Source of the DNA: Clostridiales bacterium
GTDB taxonomy: Bacteria > Bacillota > Clostridia > Oscillospirales > CAG-272
DNA length: 42,028 nt
Direction: 5' to 3'
Assembly: GCA_012519315.1 (NCBI GenBank)
Contig: JAAYQM010000007.1
Coordinates: 1 to 42,028 of the forward strand
Shown: one piece after another, positions 7,769 through 16,198 of the stretch
Numbering within the stretch: the stretch's first letter is position 1
How the letters are laid out: every line of letters begins with the position of its first letter
Position numbers and translations under genes: made by a program
The notes under the pieces: model-generated
Databases searched by the model: none
What the model was told of the DNA's origin: nothing
The model's input: the letters and a program-made list of their open reading frames with translations, nothing else

Positions 7769-7794
7769 TTTTTTGCATTGGTTTATGATATATT
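7765..7794 (+). promoter_or_regulatory. Candidate sigma-A promoter of radA
   Basis: TTGATT (7765-7770), 18 bases and TATATT (7789-7794), starting inside the cwlD stop region. It would uncouple radA from the sporulation-type promoter of cwlD. The -35 is moderate. Confidence 0.4.
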
Positions 7795-7827
7795 GATGTA
7801 GAAAGGCTTGAGAAAAGGATATTTAAA

Positions 7828-9222
7828 ATGAAAGCAGGAAAAACGATCTATATATGCAGCGAATGTGAATATCAATCTGCGAAATGGCAGGGAAAATGCC
7901 CGTCCTGCGGTAGCTGGAATACGCTGGAGGAGGGGATATCCCAGCCAAAGACGCCAGTCTCCCCAAAGCATGTAAATACGCTGGGGAGCGGTCGGTCCCG
8001 CGCGGCGGCCTTTGACGAGCTGGATCTGCCTGAATATATGCGGTGCAATACCGGATTTGATGAGTTTGACCGAGTGCTTGGCGGCGGACTTGTGCATGGG
8101 TCGGTTATCCTGCTCAGCGGTGAGCCGGGGATTGGAAAATCAACCTTGCTTATGCAGATTTCCAGTGCGCTTGCAGAGACAAAGCGGGTGCTTTATATTT
8201 CCGGTGAGGAATCCCGCGGACAGCTTAAACTCCGTGCCCGCCGGCTCGGCATCGGCGGAAAAAATTTGCTGCTTTTGACCGAAACTAATATTGACGCCAT
8301 ACTGTCCGAATATAGTCGTGTCGCCCCGGATATTATGATTGTCGATTCTATTCAGACGGTCTACAACAGCGGCATTGCCTCGGCGCCGGGCAGCATCTCC
8401 CAGGTGCGGGAGGGGGCGACGGCCTTTATTTCAAAGGCGAAAAACGACGGCACCTCGGTTATCTTTGTCGGTCACGTGAACAAGGAGGGGGGCATCTCCG
8501 GTCCGAAGGTGCTTGAGCATATGGTTGATGCCGTTTTGTATTTTGAGGGGGAGAGAAGGCAGTCCTACCGCATTATCCGTGCGATGAAAAACAGGTACGG
8601 CTCGACCAATGAAATCGGCGTTTTTGAGATGACCGACATAGGTCTTTCCCAGGTCTCAAATCCGTCCGAAATGCTACTGGCAGATCGACCGAAAAACACA
8701 TCGGGAAACTGTGCCGTTTGCGTCATGGAGGGCAGCCGTCCCATTCTTTCGGAGATACAGGCTCTTGTGTCAAAAACCGTTTTTCCCGCTCCGCGCCGCA
8801 CGGCAAACGGTATCGACTACAACCGGATGTGCCTTTTGATTGCGGTGCTGGAAAAGCGCCTTGGGCTCCGTTTTTCCGCAAATGATGTCTATATGAACGT
8901 AATAGGGGGCATCAAGATGGACGAGCCTGCCGCCGACCTTGCGACGGCGCTGGCCCTTGTGTCCGGGATTACCGACCGCGTTGTTCCCGATGACCTGCTT
9001 GCTATCGGGGAGATTGGTCTTGCGGGAGAATGTCGTGCCGTCTCGCATATTGAGCATCGCATTAAAGAGGTGGAGCGTCTCGGCTTTAAAAAAATATTGA
9101 TCCCCCATCGCAATATAGAAAAACTAAAGAAAAGAGCAGGCAACGCAGAACTTATCGGTATTAAAAGCATATATGAGATTTTAACGGTGCTAAAACCTGT
9201 AAAAGAGCAGGCGGAAGAGTGA
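7828..9222 (+). CDS. radA: DNA repair protein RadA/Sms
   Basis: 464 residues, the usual size. The N-terminal zinc finger has C10, C13, C24 and C27 (YICSECEY ... GKCPSCGSW). The RecA-like ATPase has Walker A GEPGIGKST at 98-106 and the family's KNRFG motif in the form KNRYG. The C-terminal part is a Lon protease-like domain (GGIKMDEPAADLATALAL) that lacks protease function in this family. RadA promotes branch migration and processing of recombination intermediates with RecA. The start has AAAGGA about 8 bases upstream. It lies 59 bases after cwlD and its own promoter is possible at 7765. A hairpin terminator overlaps its stop codon. Confidence 0.96.
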   Translation: MKAGKTIYICSECEYQSAKWQGKCPSCGSWNTLEEGISQPKTPVSPKHVNTLGSGRSRAAAFDELDLPEYMRCNTGFDEFDRVLGGGLVHGSVILLSGEPGIGKSTLLMQISSALAETKRVLYISGEESRGQLKLRARRLGIGGKNLLLLTETNIDAILSEYSRVAPDIMIVDSIQTVYNSGIASAPGSISQVREGATAFISKAKNDGTSVIFVGHVNKEGGISGPKVLEHMVDAVLYFEGERRQSYRIIRAMKNRYGSTNEIGVFEMTDIGLSQVSNPSEMLLADRPKNTSGNCAVCVMEGSRPILSEIQALVSKTVFPAPRRTANGIDYNRMCLLIAVLEKRLGLRFSANDVYMNVIGGIKMDEPAADLATALALVSGITDRVVPDDLLAIGEIGLAGECRAVSHIEHRIKEVERLGFKKILIPHRNIEKLKKRAGNAELIGIKSIYEILTVLKPVKEQAEE

Positions 9223-9244
9223 CAAATATCTCTCCGCCTTTTTG
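9209..9244 (+). terminator. Terminator of radA
   Basis: The stem AGGCGG/CCGCCT plus AGAG/CTCT has one bulged A and a 10-base loop, followed by five Ts (9239-9243). The left arm lies in the last codons of radA and the stop codon is in the stem-loop. Confidence 0.8.
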
Positions 9245-9330
9245 TCAGAGCTGTCGCTCATAGATTACGCTGCGGCACCGGCGTTATATGCAACTATTGT
9301 GAATAAATCTAATTCATATCCGGTTAAACT

Positions 9331-9358
9331 TTGATTAATGATTTGTTGATTTTATTAT
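9331..9358 (+). promoter_or_regulatory. Weak promoter candidate for the ABC exporter operon
   Basis: TTGATT (9331-9336), 16 bases and TATTAT (9353-9358). It is the best match I found in the gap between the radA terminator and the exporter genes; the leader would be about 95 bases. Confidence 0.3.
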
Positions 9359-9458
9359 GGTATTATATGTTTTTAACTGTTTTCAGTTGATATGAACCAA
9401 TATATGGACAAAAAAACACAGAGGAAACGCTTGTCGAGTACAGGAGCAGGATTACTTT

Positions 9459-11216
9459 ATGCTGAGGATTTTTAAAAATTTAAAGCCTTGGGAATGGTTA
9501 TATATTCTCTCGGCTATTGCGTTTGTAACGATTCAGGTCTGGCTTGATTTAAAGCTGCCCGATTACACGTCCGAGATAACCCGTCTTGTTTTAACTGAGG
9601 GCAGCAAAATGGCCGATATTTGGATTACCGGCGGTAAAATGCTTTCCAGTGCGCTGGGCAGCCTGATTGCAACGGTAATTGTGGGATTCTTAGTTGCTCG
9701 GATGGCAGCAACCCTGTCTTACAGGCTGAGAAACAGGCTGTATGACAGGGTAAACGCCTTTTCAATGGAGGAGATCGGGCATTTTTCCACCTCCAGCCTG
9801 ATCACCCGAACAACCAACGATATCACGCAGATTCAAATGTTTGTCTCCATGGGGCTGCAGGTTATGATAAAGGCGCCGATTACCGCCACATGGGCAATTG
9901 TGAAAATATCCGGCAAGAGCTGGCAATGGACAGCGGCAACAGCAATAACGGTTGTTGTGCTGGTTACTATTACGCTGTCCATAGTTGTTTTTGTTATGCC
10001 GAAATTTAAGCTGATCCAGTCCCTGACCGACCGCCTGAACCTTGTGACACGTGAGAATCTGACCGGCGTGAGGGTTGTGAGGGCATATAATGCGGAAAAA
10101 TATCAGGAAGAGAAGTTTGAGACGGTAAATGCCCGCCTGACCGGGACAAACCTGTTTGTCAACCGCACGATGGCTCTGATGATGCCCGGAATGTACCTGA
10201 TGATGAACGGTCTGTCTCTCTCGATTTTTTGGATCGGCGCACATCTGATTCAAAGAGCGTCTATGCTTGAAAAAATTGATCTGTATCGGGATATGATTGT
10301 TTTTTCATCATATGCTATGCAGGTGGTCATGTCCTTCATGATGCTGATATTTATTTTTGTTATCCTGCCCCGTGCAACTGTTTCGGCAAAGAGAATAAAC
10401 GAAGTGTTGGACACCGAGCCGAAGATTTTAGACGGGGAAGAGGAGATCTCAGCGGCGAGAGGTGAGGTGGAGTTTAAAAATGTAAGCTTCAAATATCCGA
10501 ACGCTGCCGATTATGTGCTTTTTGATGTCAGCTTTAGGGCTGCGCCCGGAGAGACGGTGGCTATTATCGGCTCAACGGGAAGCGGCAAGAGCACCCTGAT
10601 TAATTTGATCTCTCGTTTTTACGATGTCAGCGAGGGGCAGATCCTTATTGACGGTGTCGATATCCGAAATTATAAGCAGTCGGATTTGCGCGGCATTATC
10701 GGATATGTGCCTCAGCGGGCGGTCATTTTTTCCGGTACGGTTGCCTCTAATATTGCCTTCGGAGACAACAGCAGGAAAATGAGCGGATCGGAAGAGCTGG
10801 CTGTTGCCGCCTCGGTTGCACAGGCAGAGGAATTTATAGAAAAAATGCCCCTTAAATACGATGCGTCTATCTCTCAAGGGGGAATCAACCTGTCGGGCGG
10901 ACAGAAACAACGATTGTCTATTGCCAGGGCAATAGCGCGGCAGCCGAAAATATTTATTTTTGACGATTCCTTCTCGGCCCTGGATTATAAGACCGACCGG
11001 CTTTTAAGGCAAAGGCTTGCCGGTCATACCTCCGATGCGACAACCTTTATTGTTGCTCAGCGTATCGGCACCATACGCAATGCCGACAAGATTATCGTGC
11101 TTGATTCAGGCCGTGTAGCGGGGATTGGAAAGCATGATCAGCTGCTGAAATCCTGCGAGGTTTATCGGGAAATCGCTCTGTCACAATTGTCGAAGGAGGA
11201 GCTTTCTGATGAGTAG
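9459..11216 (+). CDS. ABC exporter half-transporter, ATPase with degenerate catalytic residues
   Basis: 585 residues: a six-helix exporter membrane domain (about 1-300), then a nucleotide-binding domain with Walker A GSTGSGKST, signature LSGGQKQR and Walker B IFIFDDSFSALD. The residue after Walker B is Asp instead of the catalytic Glu, and the switch-loop His is Gln (IVAQRIGT). This is the usual pattern of the inactive-site subunit in heterodimeric exporters such as TM287/288, BmrCD or LmrCD. The partner gene overlaps its 3' end by 8 bases, so the two are translationally coupled. The start has AGGAGCAGG upstream. Substrates of this group include drugs, lipids and peptides; none can be chosen here, and no regulator gene of the MarR type is adjacent. 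Confidence 0.93.
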   Translation: MLRIFKNLKPWEWLYILSAIAFVTIQVWLDLKLPDYTSEITRLVLTEGSKMADIWITGGKMLSSALGSLIATVIVGFLVARMAATLSYRLRNRLYDRVNAFSMEEIGHFSTSSLITRTTNDITQIQMFVSMGLQVMIKAPITATWAIVKISGKSWQWTAATAITVVVLVTITLSIVVFVMPKFKLIQSLTDRLNLVTRENLTGVRVVRAYNAEKYQEEKFETVNARLTGTNLFVNRTMALMMPGMYLMMNGLSLSIFWIGAHLIQRASMLEKIDLYRDMIVFSSYAMQVVMSFMMLIFIFVILPRATVSAKRINEVLDTEPKILDGEEEISAARGEVEFKNVSFKYPNAADYVLFDVSFRAAPGETVAIIGSTGSGKSTLINLISRFYDVSEGQILIDGVDIRNYKQSDLRGIIGYVPQRAVIFSGTVASNIAFGDNSRKMSGSEELAVAASVAQAEEFIEKMPLKYDASISQGGINLSGGQKQRLSIARAIARQPKIFIFDDSFSALDYKTDRLLRQRLAGHTSDATTFIVAQRIGTIRNADKIIVLDSGRVAGIGKHDQLLKSCEVYREIALSQLSKEELSDE

Positions 11217-13017
11217 ATTCGGAGGACCTGCAGGAAGGGGCAGACATACTATCCCTCAAAAGATGGAGAAGAATGCCTTTTCGGATGCGTGGGGAAAGCT
11301 GTATGCTTTTTGCAGACCATATTTAATTGCGATCGGTATTGCCCTTTTGTTTGCCGTCGGGGGAACGATCTTTACCATTATCGGTCCTGATAAAATCAGT
11401 GAAATGACCGACCTTATAGAAAGGGGTTTGGGGGGAACCATCGATCTTGAGGCGCTCGGTCGAATAGGCGGCGTTCTTGTCGTTTTTTATCTTTCCAGCG
11501 CGATTTTGTCCTATGCTCAAAGCTTTATTATGGCTACGGTTACCCAAAAGATATCAAAATCCCTCCGCACGAGCATTTCTGAGAAAATCAACCGCCTGCC
11601 CCTCAATTATTTTGACTCGACAAGCTACGGTGATATTTTATCCCGGGTGACAAATGATGTCGATACCATCGGTCAGACCCTCAATCAAAGCATCGGTACC
11701 TTTGTATCCGCCGTCGCTTTGCTGGTAGGCTCGACGATTATGATGTTTGCGACAAATGCCCTCATGGCGATCACTGCTATTTTAGCATCGTTGATTGGTT
11801 TTTCCGTCATGTCGATGATTATATCCCGTTCTCAGAAGTTTTTTATCCAGCAGCAGGAGCTGCTCGGACAGATTAACGGGCATATTGAGGAGGTTTATTC
11901 CGGTCACAATGTCGTTAAAGCCTATAATGCCGGAGATGAGCTGCGCCGCGAGTTTCGTGATATCAACAAAAGGCTTTATGCCACCGGATGGAAGTCTCAG
12001 TTCATGTCCGGGCTGATGATGCCGTTAATGCATTTTGTCGGCAATTTAGGATATGTTGCCGTCTGTGTGGTGGGAGCCGCTTTAGTGATGAACGGCAAAA
12101 TTACCTTTGGCGTGATTATAGCTTTTACCGTCTATGTTCGCCTTTTTTCCCAGCCCTTGTCCCAAATTGCCCAGTCGGCAACCTCTTTACAATCAACAGG
12201 GGCTGCCAGCTATCGCGTTTTTCGATTCCTTGATGAGGAGGAAATGCCAGACGAGGATGAAAAAACGGTTACCCTTACCGATGTGAAAGGGGAAATCGAG
12301 TTTAGAAATGTCCGTTTTGGCTACAATCCTGAAAAAATCATCATTCATGATTTTTCCGCAAAGGTAAGTCCGGGGGAAAAGATTGCCATCGTCGGTCCCA
12401 CCGGCGCCGGAAAAACTACAATGATCAACCTTCTGATGCGCTTTTATGAAATTGACAGCGGGGAGATATTAATAGACGGGATCCCCCTGAGCGCTCTGAC
12501 AAGGGAAAATGTTCATGATCTTTTTTGCATGGTTTTGCAGGATACCTGGCTCTTTGAGGGAACAATTCGTGAGAATGTTGTCTATGCAAAACAGGGCGTG
12601 CGGGACGAGGAGATTATCAATGCCTGCAAGGTGGTAGGTCTTCATCATTTCATCAAGACCCTGCCCGATGGGTATGATACCGTTCTCAACGAGGATGCCA
12701 ATCTTTCTGCCGGACAGCGGCAGTTGATTACGATTGCTCGTGCCATGATCCAAAATGCGCCTATGCTTATATTGGATGAGGCCACAAGCTCGGTGGATAC
12801 CCGTACCGAGATGCTCATACAGGCGGCAATGGACAAGTTGATGGTCGGTCGCACCTCTATTGTAATCGCCCATAGGCTCTCCACCATCAAAAACGCCGAT
12901 TTGATTTTGGTAATGAGGGACGGAGACATTGTTGAAAGCGGTAAACATTCTGAGCTTCTTGCCAAAAATGGATTCTATGCAGAGCTGTATAACAGCCAGT
13001 TTGAGAGGGAAGCCTGA
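11209..13017 (+). CDS. ABC exporter half-transporter, ATPase with complete catalytic site
   Basis: 602 residues, with a six-helix membrane domain (helices between about 35 and 330) and an ATPase domain carrying Walker A GPTGAGKTT, signature LSAGQRQ, Walker B MLILDEATSSVD with the catalytic Glu, and switch His in IAHRLSTI. The second signature position is A instead of the common G (LSAGQ), as seen in this subfamily. It overlaps the upstream partner by 8 bases; AAGGAGG lies inside the partner's 3' end about 8 bases before its ATG. Together they should form a heterodimer with one strong and one weak ATP site. A strong terminator follows at 13023-13067, closing a two-gene operon. Confidence 0.95.
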   Translation: MSRFGGPAGRGRHTIPQKMEKNAFSDAWGKLYAFCRPYLIAIGIALLFAVGGTIFTIIGPDKISEMTDLIERGLGGTIDLEALGRIGGVLVVFYLSSAILSYAQSFIMATVTQKISKSLRTSISEKINRLPLNYFDSTSYGDILSRVTNDVDTIGQTLNQSIGTFVSAVALLVGSTIMMFATNALMAITAILASLIGFSVMSMIISRSQKFFIQQQELLGQINGHIEEVYSGHNVVKAYNAGDELRREFRDINKRLYATGWKSQFMSGLMMPLMHFVGNLGYVAVCVVGAALVMNGKITFGVIIAFTVYVRLFSQPLSQIAQSATSLQSTGAASYRVFRFLDEEEMPDEDEKTVTLTDVKGEIEFRNVRFGYNPEKIIIHDFSAKVSPGEKIAIVGPTGAGKTTMINLLMRFYEIDSGEILIDGIPLSALTRENVHDLFCMVLQDTWLFEGTIRENVVYAKQGVRDEEIINACKVVGLHHFIKTLPDGYDTVLNEDANLSAGQRQLITIARAMIQNAPMLILDEATSSVDTRTEMLIQAAMDKLMVGRTSIVIAHRLSTIKNADLILVMRDGDIVESGKHSELLAKNGFYAELYNSQFEREA

Positions 13018-13022
13018 CGGCG

Positions 13023-13067
13023 GCGCCGGTCGAGCCTGTTTTGACAGGTTTGACCGGCGCGCTTTTT
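13023..13067 (+). terminator. Strong terminator of the ABC exporter operon
   Basis: A continuous 17-bp stem (9 GC-rich pairs at 13023-13031/13052-13060, then 8 more including two G-U pairs), loop TTTG, followed by GCTTTTT. Confidence 0.92.
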
Positions 13068-13110
13068 ATAATATAATAGGAAAAAAGCAATTTATAATCC
13101 CTTTATTTAG

Positions 13111-13139
13111 TTGAAAGGTTGTAACAATTATGCTATAAT
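13111..13139 (+). promoter_or_regulatory. Sigma-A promoter with extended -10
   Basis: TTGAAA (13111-13116), 17 bases and TATAAT (13134-13139) with TGC directly before the -10. It drives the unknown anchored protein at 13217. Confidence 0.75.
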
Positions 13140-13216
13140 GAAGGTAAGTTAAAGCGTTAATTTCAGTTTGAGATTTTAGCAAGCGGGAAAATTTTTTTGA
13201 TTAATGATAGGATGCT

Positions 13217-13882
13217 ATGATGAGCGATAACAAAATGTCGGAACCTTTAACCGATCTTCAAAAAAAACAGAAAAAAAAGAAGATAGTTATAATTGTCATT
13301 GCCGCCATGCTTGTTTTTATGTTCGCGGCGCTGACCCTGCTTAATTATGTGGATTTTGACCGGCTCTTAATTCACCGAGATGACCGTCGATCAACCTTTG
13401 TCTTTTATCCGCCGAATTATGAAGAAAACATTTTTGAAAATGCGGAATATCTCGAAAAAAATCGGTATATCAAATATACCGACGGTCCTGTTTCGGTGCT
13501 GATTATCGATAATGATTTTACCGAATATGGCAGAGCCTTTGAGCTGATTGCCCAATATATCAATGCGATTATTCATGGTGATGCCGAGACCTATGCCTCC
13601 TTTTTTAGTGAAAACCTGAAAAAAACCATAGAGCTGCCTGAGAAATTTACCATGCAAAAACTTTATGATATTGAAATAGAAAAGCTTTCGGTAACCGAGG
13701 GTGAGGACGAGAGGGGAGAGTATCGCCGGCATATATACCGTATTTCCTATATGATTATGCGCAATGACGGGACTTTTCGCTCCGACCTTGGCAGTGATGC
13801 CATTCGTCCGCAGGAGCTTACTGTCACCGAGCGTGACGGAAAGCTTGCCATTACAGGTATTGCAACATATTCATATTCATAA
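13217..13882 (+). CDS. Uncharacterised membrane-anchored protein
   Basis: 221 residues. The lysine-rich cytoplasmic N-terminus (QKKQKKKK) is followed by one membrane segment (about 23-45, IVIIVIAAMLVFMFAALTLL) and an outside domain of ~175 residues with mixed strand/helix character. The region around 110-180 (AFELIAQYINAIIHGDAETYASFFSE) resembles NTF2-like or DUF4878-type folds in which a helix precedes a short 'D..AYA..FS' turn, but I cannot name a family. The start has AGGAT 5 bases upstream. It has its own promoter and stands between the exporter terminator and the NfeD promoter, so it looks monocistronic. Confidence 0.72.
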   Translation: MMSDNKMSEPLTDLQKKQKKKKIVIIVIAAMLVFMFAALTLLNYVDFDRLLIHRDDRRSTFVFYPPNYEENIFENAEYLEKNRYIKYTDGPVSVLIIDNDFTEYGRAFELIAQYINAIIHGDAETYASFFSENLKKTIELPEKFTMQKLYDIEIEKLSVTEGEDERGEYRRHIYRISYMIMRNDGTFRSDLGSDAIRPQELTVTERDGKLAITGIATYSYS

Positions 13883-13943
13883 ATTGCTAATTTTTCGGTC
13901 CTTGTGTGTGTTATTTTTGTTGGATTGTTAATTTAAAACATTA

Positions 13944-13972
13944 TTTACATTGTTTTGTTTTTGTGCTATAAT
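13944..13972 (+). promoter_or_regulatory. Sigma-A promoter of the NfeD-SPFH operon
   Basis: TTTACA (13944-13949), 17 bases and TATAAT (13967-13972) with TGC extension. The expected start, about 13979, lies 25 bases before the ATG at 14004. Confidence 0.8.
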
Positions 13973-14003
13973 AAATTTAACATATATAACTTGGGAGGGA
14001 ATT

Positions 14004-14447
14004 ATGCCGCCGCTTATAGAGTATATGCCCTATGTTTGGGTGACGATTATCATTTGTGCGGTTTTGCTTGAAGCCGCCACCACCGGACTTGTTGCTATCT
14101 GGTTTATGCCGGGGGCATTGCTGGCGCTCATTCTTTCTCTTTTTAACCTTCCGGTTTGGCTGCAATCCTTTCTTTTCTTTTTGCTGAGTGCGATCCTTTT
14201 AATCTGCAATAAGACTGTTTTTCGCCGTCTTTTCAAGAAGCGTCCCATTGTTGCCACCAATGTTGACGCTATTATCGGAAAACAGGCTCTTGTTATTGAA
14301 AAAATCGATAATATCAACGGGCAGGGGCTTGTCAAGATTAATTCTCAAATTTGGACGGCACGCTCCGCCGACCCGGATAGGATCTATCCCGAAGGGGAGC
14401 TTGTTAAGGTAGTTGCCCTTGAGGGCGTTAAGCTAATCTGCGAGTAA
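14004..14447 (+). CDS. NfeD-like membrane protein with OB-fold C-terminus
   Basis: 147 residues from the ATG at 14004, which has GGGAGGG 5 bases upstream; an upstream in-frame ATG at 13950 lies inside the promoter and is not used. Two to three membrane segments (VWVTIIICAVLLEAA, IWFMPGALLALILSLF and SFLFFLLSAILLICN) precede a ~70-residue soluble tail (NVDAIIGKQALVIEKIDN ... GQGLVKINSQIWTARS) typical of the NfeD OB fold. This is the short NfeD form (NfeD1b) lacking the ClpP-like protease domain. NfeD proteins pair with SPFH proteins in membrane microdomains. The partner gene begins 42 bases downstream, a very common pair in bacteria. Confidence 0.9.
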   Translation: MPPLIEYMPYVWVTIIICAVLLEAATTGLVAIWFMPGALLALILSLFNLPVWLQSFLFFLLSAILLICNKTVFRRLFKKRPIVATNVDAIIGKQALVIEKIDNINGQGLVKINSQIWTARSADPDRIYPEGELVKVVALEGVKLICE

Positions 14448-14489
14448 TAATTGCCTGTATTAATAAATTTAACCTATGGAGGATAAATC

Positions 14490-15434
14490 ATGGAGCTTGT
14501 TTTCATCGCTTTGGCTGTGGTGTTTTTTGCCCTGGTTATTTTTAACATTCATATCGTTCCGCAGGCGAGAGCCTATGTCATTGAACGGCTTGGCGCATAC
14601 AGTACCACCTGGAAGACCGGTTTGCATTTTAAGGTCCCTTTTATTGAAAGAGTAGCAAAGAAGGTCAATCTTATGGAGCAGGTGGCAGATTTTCCGCCAC
14701 AGCCGGTGATTACAAAGGACAACGTGCGTATGCAGATTGACACCGTTGTTTTTTACCAGATTACCGATTGTAAGCTCTTTGCATACGGGGTTATCAATCC
14801 CATTGCCGCTATTGAAAACCTCACCGCAACCACCTTGCGGAACATTATCGGTGAGCTGGAGCTAGATCAAACACTGACCTCTCGCGATTTGATAAATACG
14901 AAGATGCGTTCCATTCTTGACGAAGCAACTGACCCGTGGGGTATTAAGGTTAACCGCGTGGAGCTGAAGAATATCCTGCCTCCGAAGGAAATTCAGGAAG
15001 CGATGGAAAAGCAGATGAAGGCCGAGCGTGAACGCCGTGAGCTTATTCTGCGTGCCGAGGGTGAGAAAAACTCCACTATCCTTGTTGCCGAGGGGCAAAA
15101 GCAATCAATTATCCTCAAGGCTGAGGCGGATAAGCAGGCGGCGATATTAAATGCCGAGGCGCAAAAAGAGGTAAAAATTCGTGAGGCTGAGGGTGAGGCT
15201 GAGGCAATCCGCAGGGTTCAGAAGGCGATTGCCGACGGAATCCGTATGGTCAATGAGTCAAGTCCGTCCGATGCAGTTATAGCCTTGAAAGGGCTTGAGG
15301 CCTTTGAGAAGGCCGCTGACGGTAAGGCAACAAAAATTATCATTCCCTCAAATCTCCAGTCTCTGGCAGGTCTCTTAACATCGGCTGCCGAGCTGGTTCA
15401 GAGCGGAAGTCAACCGACAGGTGCAAATAAATAG
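14490..15434 (+). CDS. SPFH/Band 7 (stomatin/paraslipin-type) membrane protein
   Basis: 314 residues. The N-terminal membrane anchor (about 2-20) is followed by the SPFH domain (VPQARAYVIERLGAYSTTWK ... PPQPVITKDNVRMQIDTVVF) and a coiled-coil region of repeated AE-rich units (roughly 165-235: AEGEKNST, AEGQKQSI, AEADKQAA, AEAQKEVK, AEGEAEAI). The short C-terminal tail includes SLAGLLTSAAEL. Proteins of this QmcA/YbbK type oligomerise on the cytoplasmic membrane face and interact with proteases such as FtsH or with NfeD. TGGAGG lies ~8 bases before the start. It is second in a two-gene operon, followed by a perfect 15-bp inverted repeat. Its specific role in this organism is unknown. Confidence 0.93.
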   Translation: MELVFIALAVVFFALVIFNIHIVPQARAYVIERLGAYSTTWKTGLHFKVPFIERVAKKVNLMEQVADFPPQPVITKDNVRMQIDTVVFYQITDCKLFAYGVINPIAAIENLTATTLRNIIGELELDQTLTSRDLINTKMRSILDEATDPWGIKVNRVELKNILPPKEIQEAMEKQMKAERERRELILRAEGEKNSTILVAEGQKQSIILKAEADKQAAILNAEAQKEVKIREAEGEAEAIRRVQKAIADGIRMVNESSPSDAVIALKGLEAFEKAADGKATKIIIPSNLQSLAGLLTSAAELVQSGSQPTGANK

Positions 15435-15442
15435 CTAAATTG

Positions 15443-15475
15443 ATATTACCATAGACAATTTGTCTATGGTAATAT
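15443..15475 (+). terminator. Perfect 15-bp hairpin after the SPFH gene, probable terminator
   Basis: Arms 15443-15457 and 15461-15475 are perfectly complementary (core ATTACCATAGACA), separated by three bases, and followed by TTTGAT only. The U-tract is short, so it could instead be an mRNA-stabilising hairpin or a protein-binding palindrome. Confidence 0.55.
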
Positions 15476-15649
15476 TTGATATTATCGGCTTTTTCGATTT
15501 TACTCATGTTTTTGTTGACAATTTATTGTTAAACTAAAATGCATTATTTGTGAAAAATTACTATTTTTCCTGTGCATATAAGCAGGGCTGATGACAGTCT
15601 TTAAAAATTGCTATAGGTAAAATAAAAGATAAGCATAAGGGGAAAAGGC

Positions 15650-16168
15650 GTGAAAACAAAACAAACACTAAAGGTTGCCGTTATTATGGGCAGCGACAGC
15701 GATTTTCCGACAATGGAGCCGTGTCTTGATAAGCTTTCGGAATTTGGCATAGAGTATGAGGTTCGGGTCATGAGCGCTCATCGTACACCTGAGATTGCCG
15801 TTGATTTTGCATCAGGGGCTGCGGAGAGGGGGTTTGGCGTTATTATTGCGGCGGCGGGGAAGGCGGCTCATCTTGCCGGTGTTATTGCCGCTCATACTAC
15901 ATTGCCGGTGATCGGCGTGCCGATAAAATCCTCCACTCTTGACGGACTTGACGCTTTGTTATCCACCGTTCAGATGCCTTCCGGCATTCCGGTGGCGACG
16001 GTTGCCATTGACGGAGCGGCAAATGCCGCAATCCTTGCCGTTCAGATGCTGGCATTGAATAATCCGACCCTTGCCGACGAACTTGCCAGCTTTAAAGAAA
16101 AGATGCAAGAGGACGTGATTCGCCGCGATCGGGAAATACAGCAGAAAATATCTCAAAAACGAAAATAA
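15650..16168 (+). CDS. purE: N5-carboxyaminoimidazole ribonucleotide mutase / AIR carboxylase PurE
   Basis: 172 residues. Family landmarks: VIMGSDSDFPTMEP near the start, VMSAHRTPE (the catalytic His in SAHRTP), IIAAAGKAAHLAGVIAAHT, PVIGVPIKSSTLDGLDALLS and MPSGIPVATVAIDGAANAA. The enzyme makes carboxyaminoimidazole ribonucleotide in purine synthesis. The normal GGAAHLPG loop reads GKAAHLAG here, so the class (mutase or direct carboxylase) is left open; no purK occurs nearby. The start is a GTG with AAGGGG 7 bases upstream. It is first in the purE-purC-purN-purH cluster, with purC 30 bases further on. I found no well-formed promoter or purine riboswitch in front of it. Confidence 0.93.
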   Translation: MKTKQTLKVAVIMGSDSDFPTMEPCLDKLSEFGIEYEVRVMSAHRTPEIAVDFASGAAERGFGVIIAAAGKAAHLAGVIAAHTTLPVIGVPIKSSTLDGLDALLSTVQMPSGIPVATVAIDGAANAAILAVQMLALNNPTLADELASFKEKMQEDVIRRDREIQQKISQKRK

Positions 16169-16198
16169 CAAACTATTAAAGCGAGGAGTATCATAAAA

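Noticed and set aside
15515..15540. Perfect TTGACA upstream of purE
   Set aside because: The only good -10 (TAAAAT at 15535) is 14 bases away, too close; no PurR-type box or purine riboswitch was seen.
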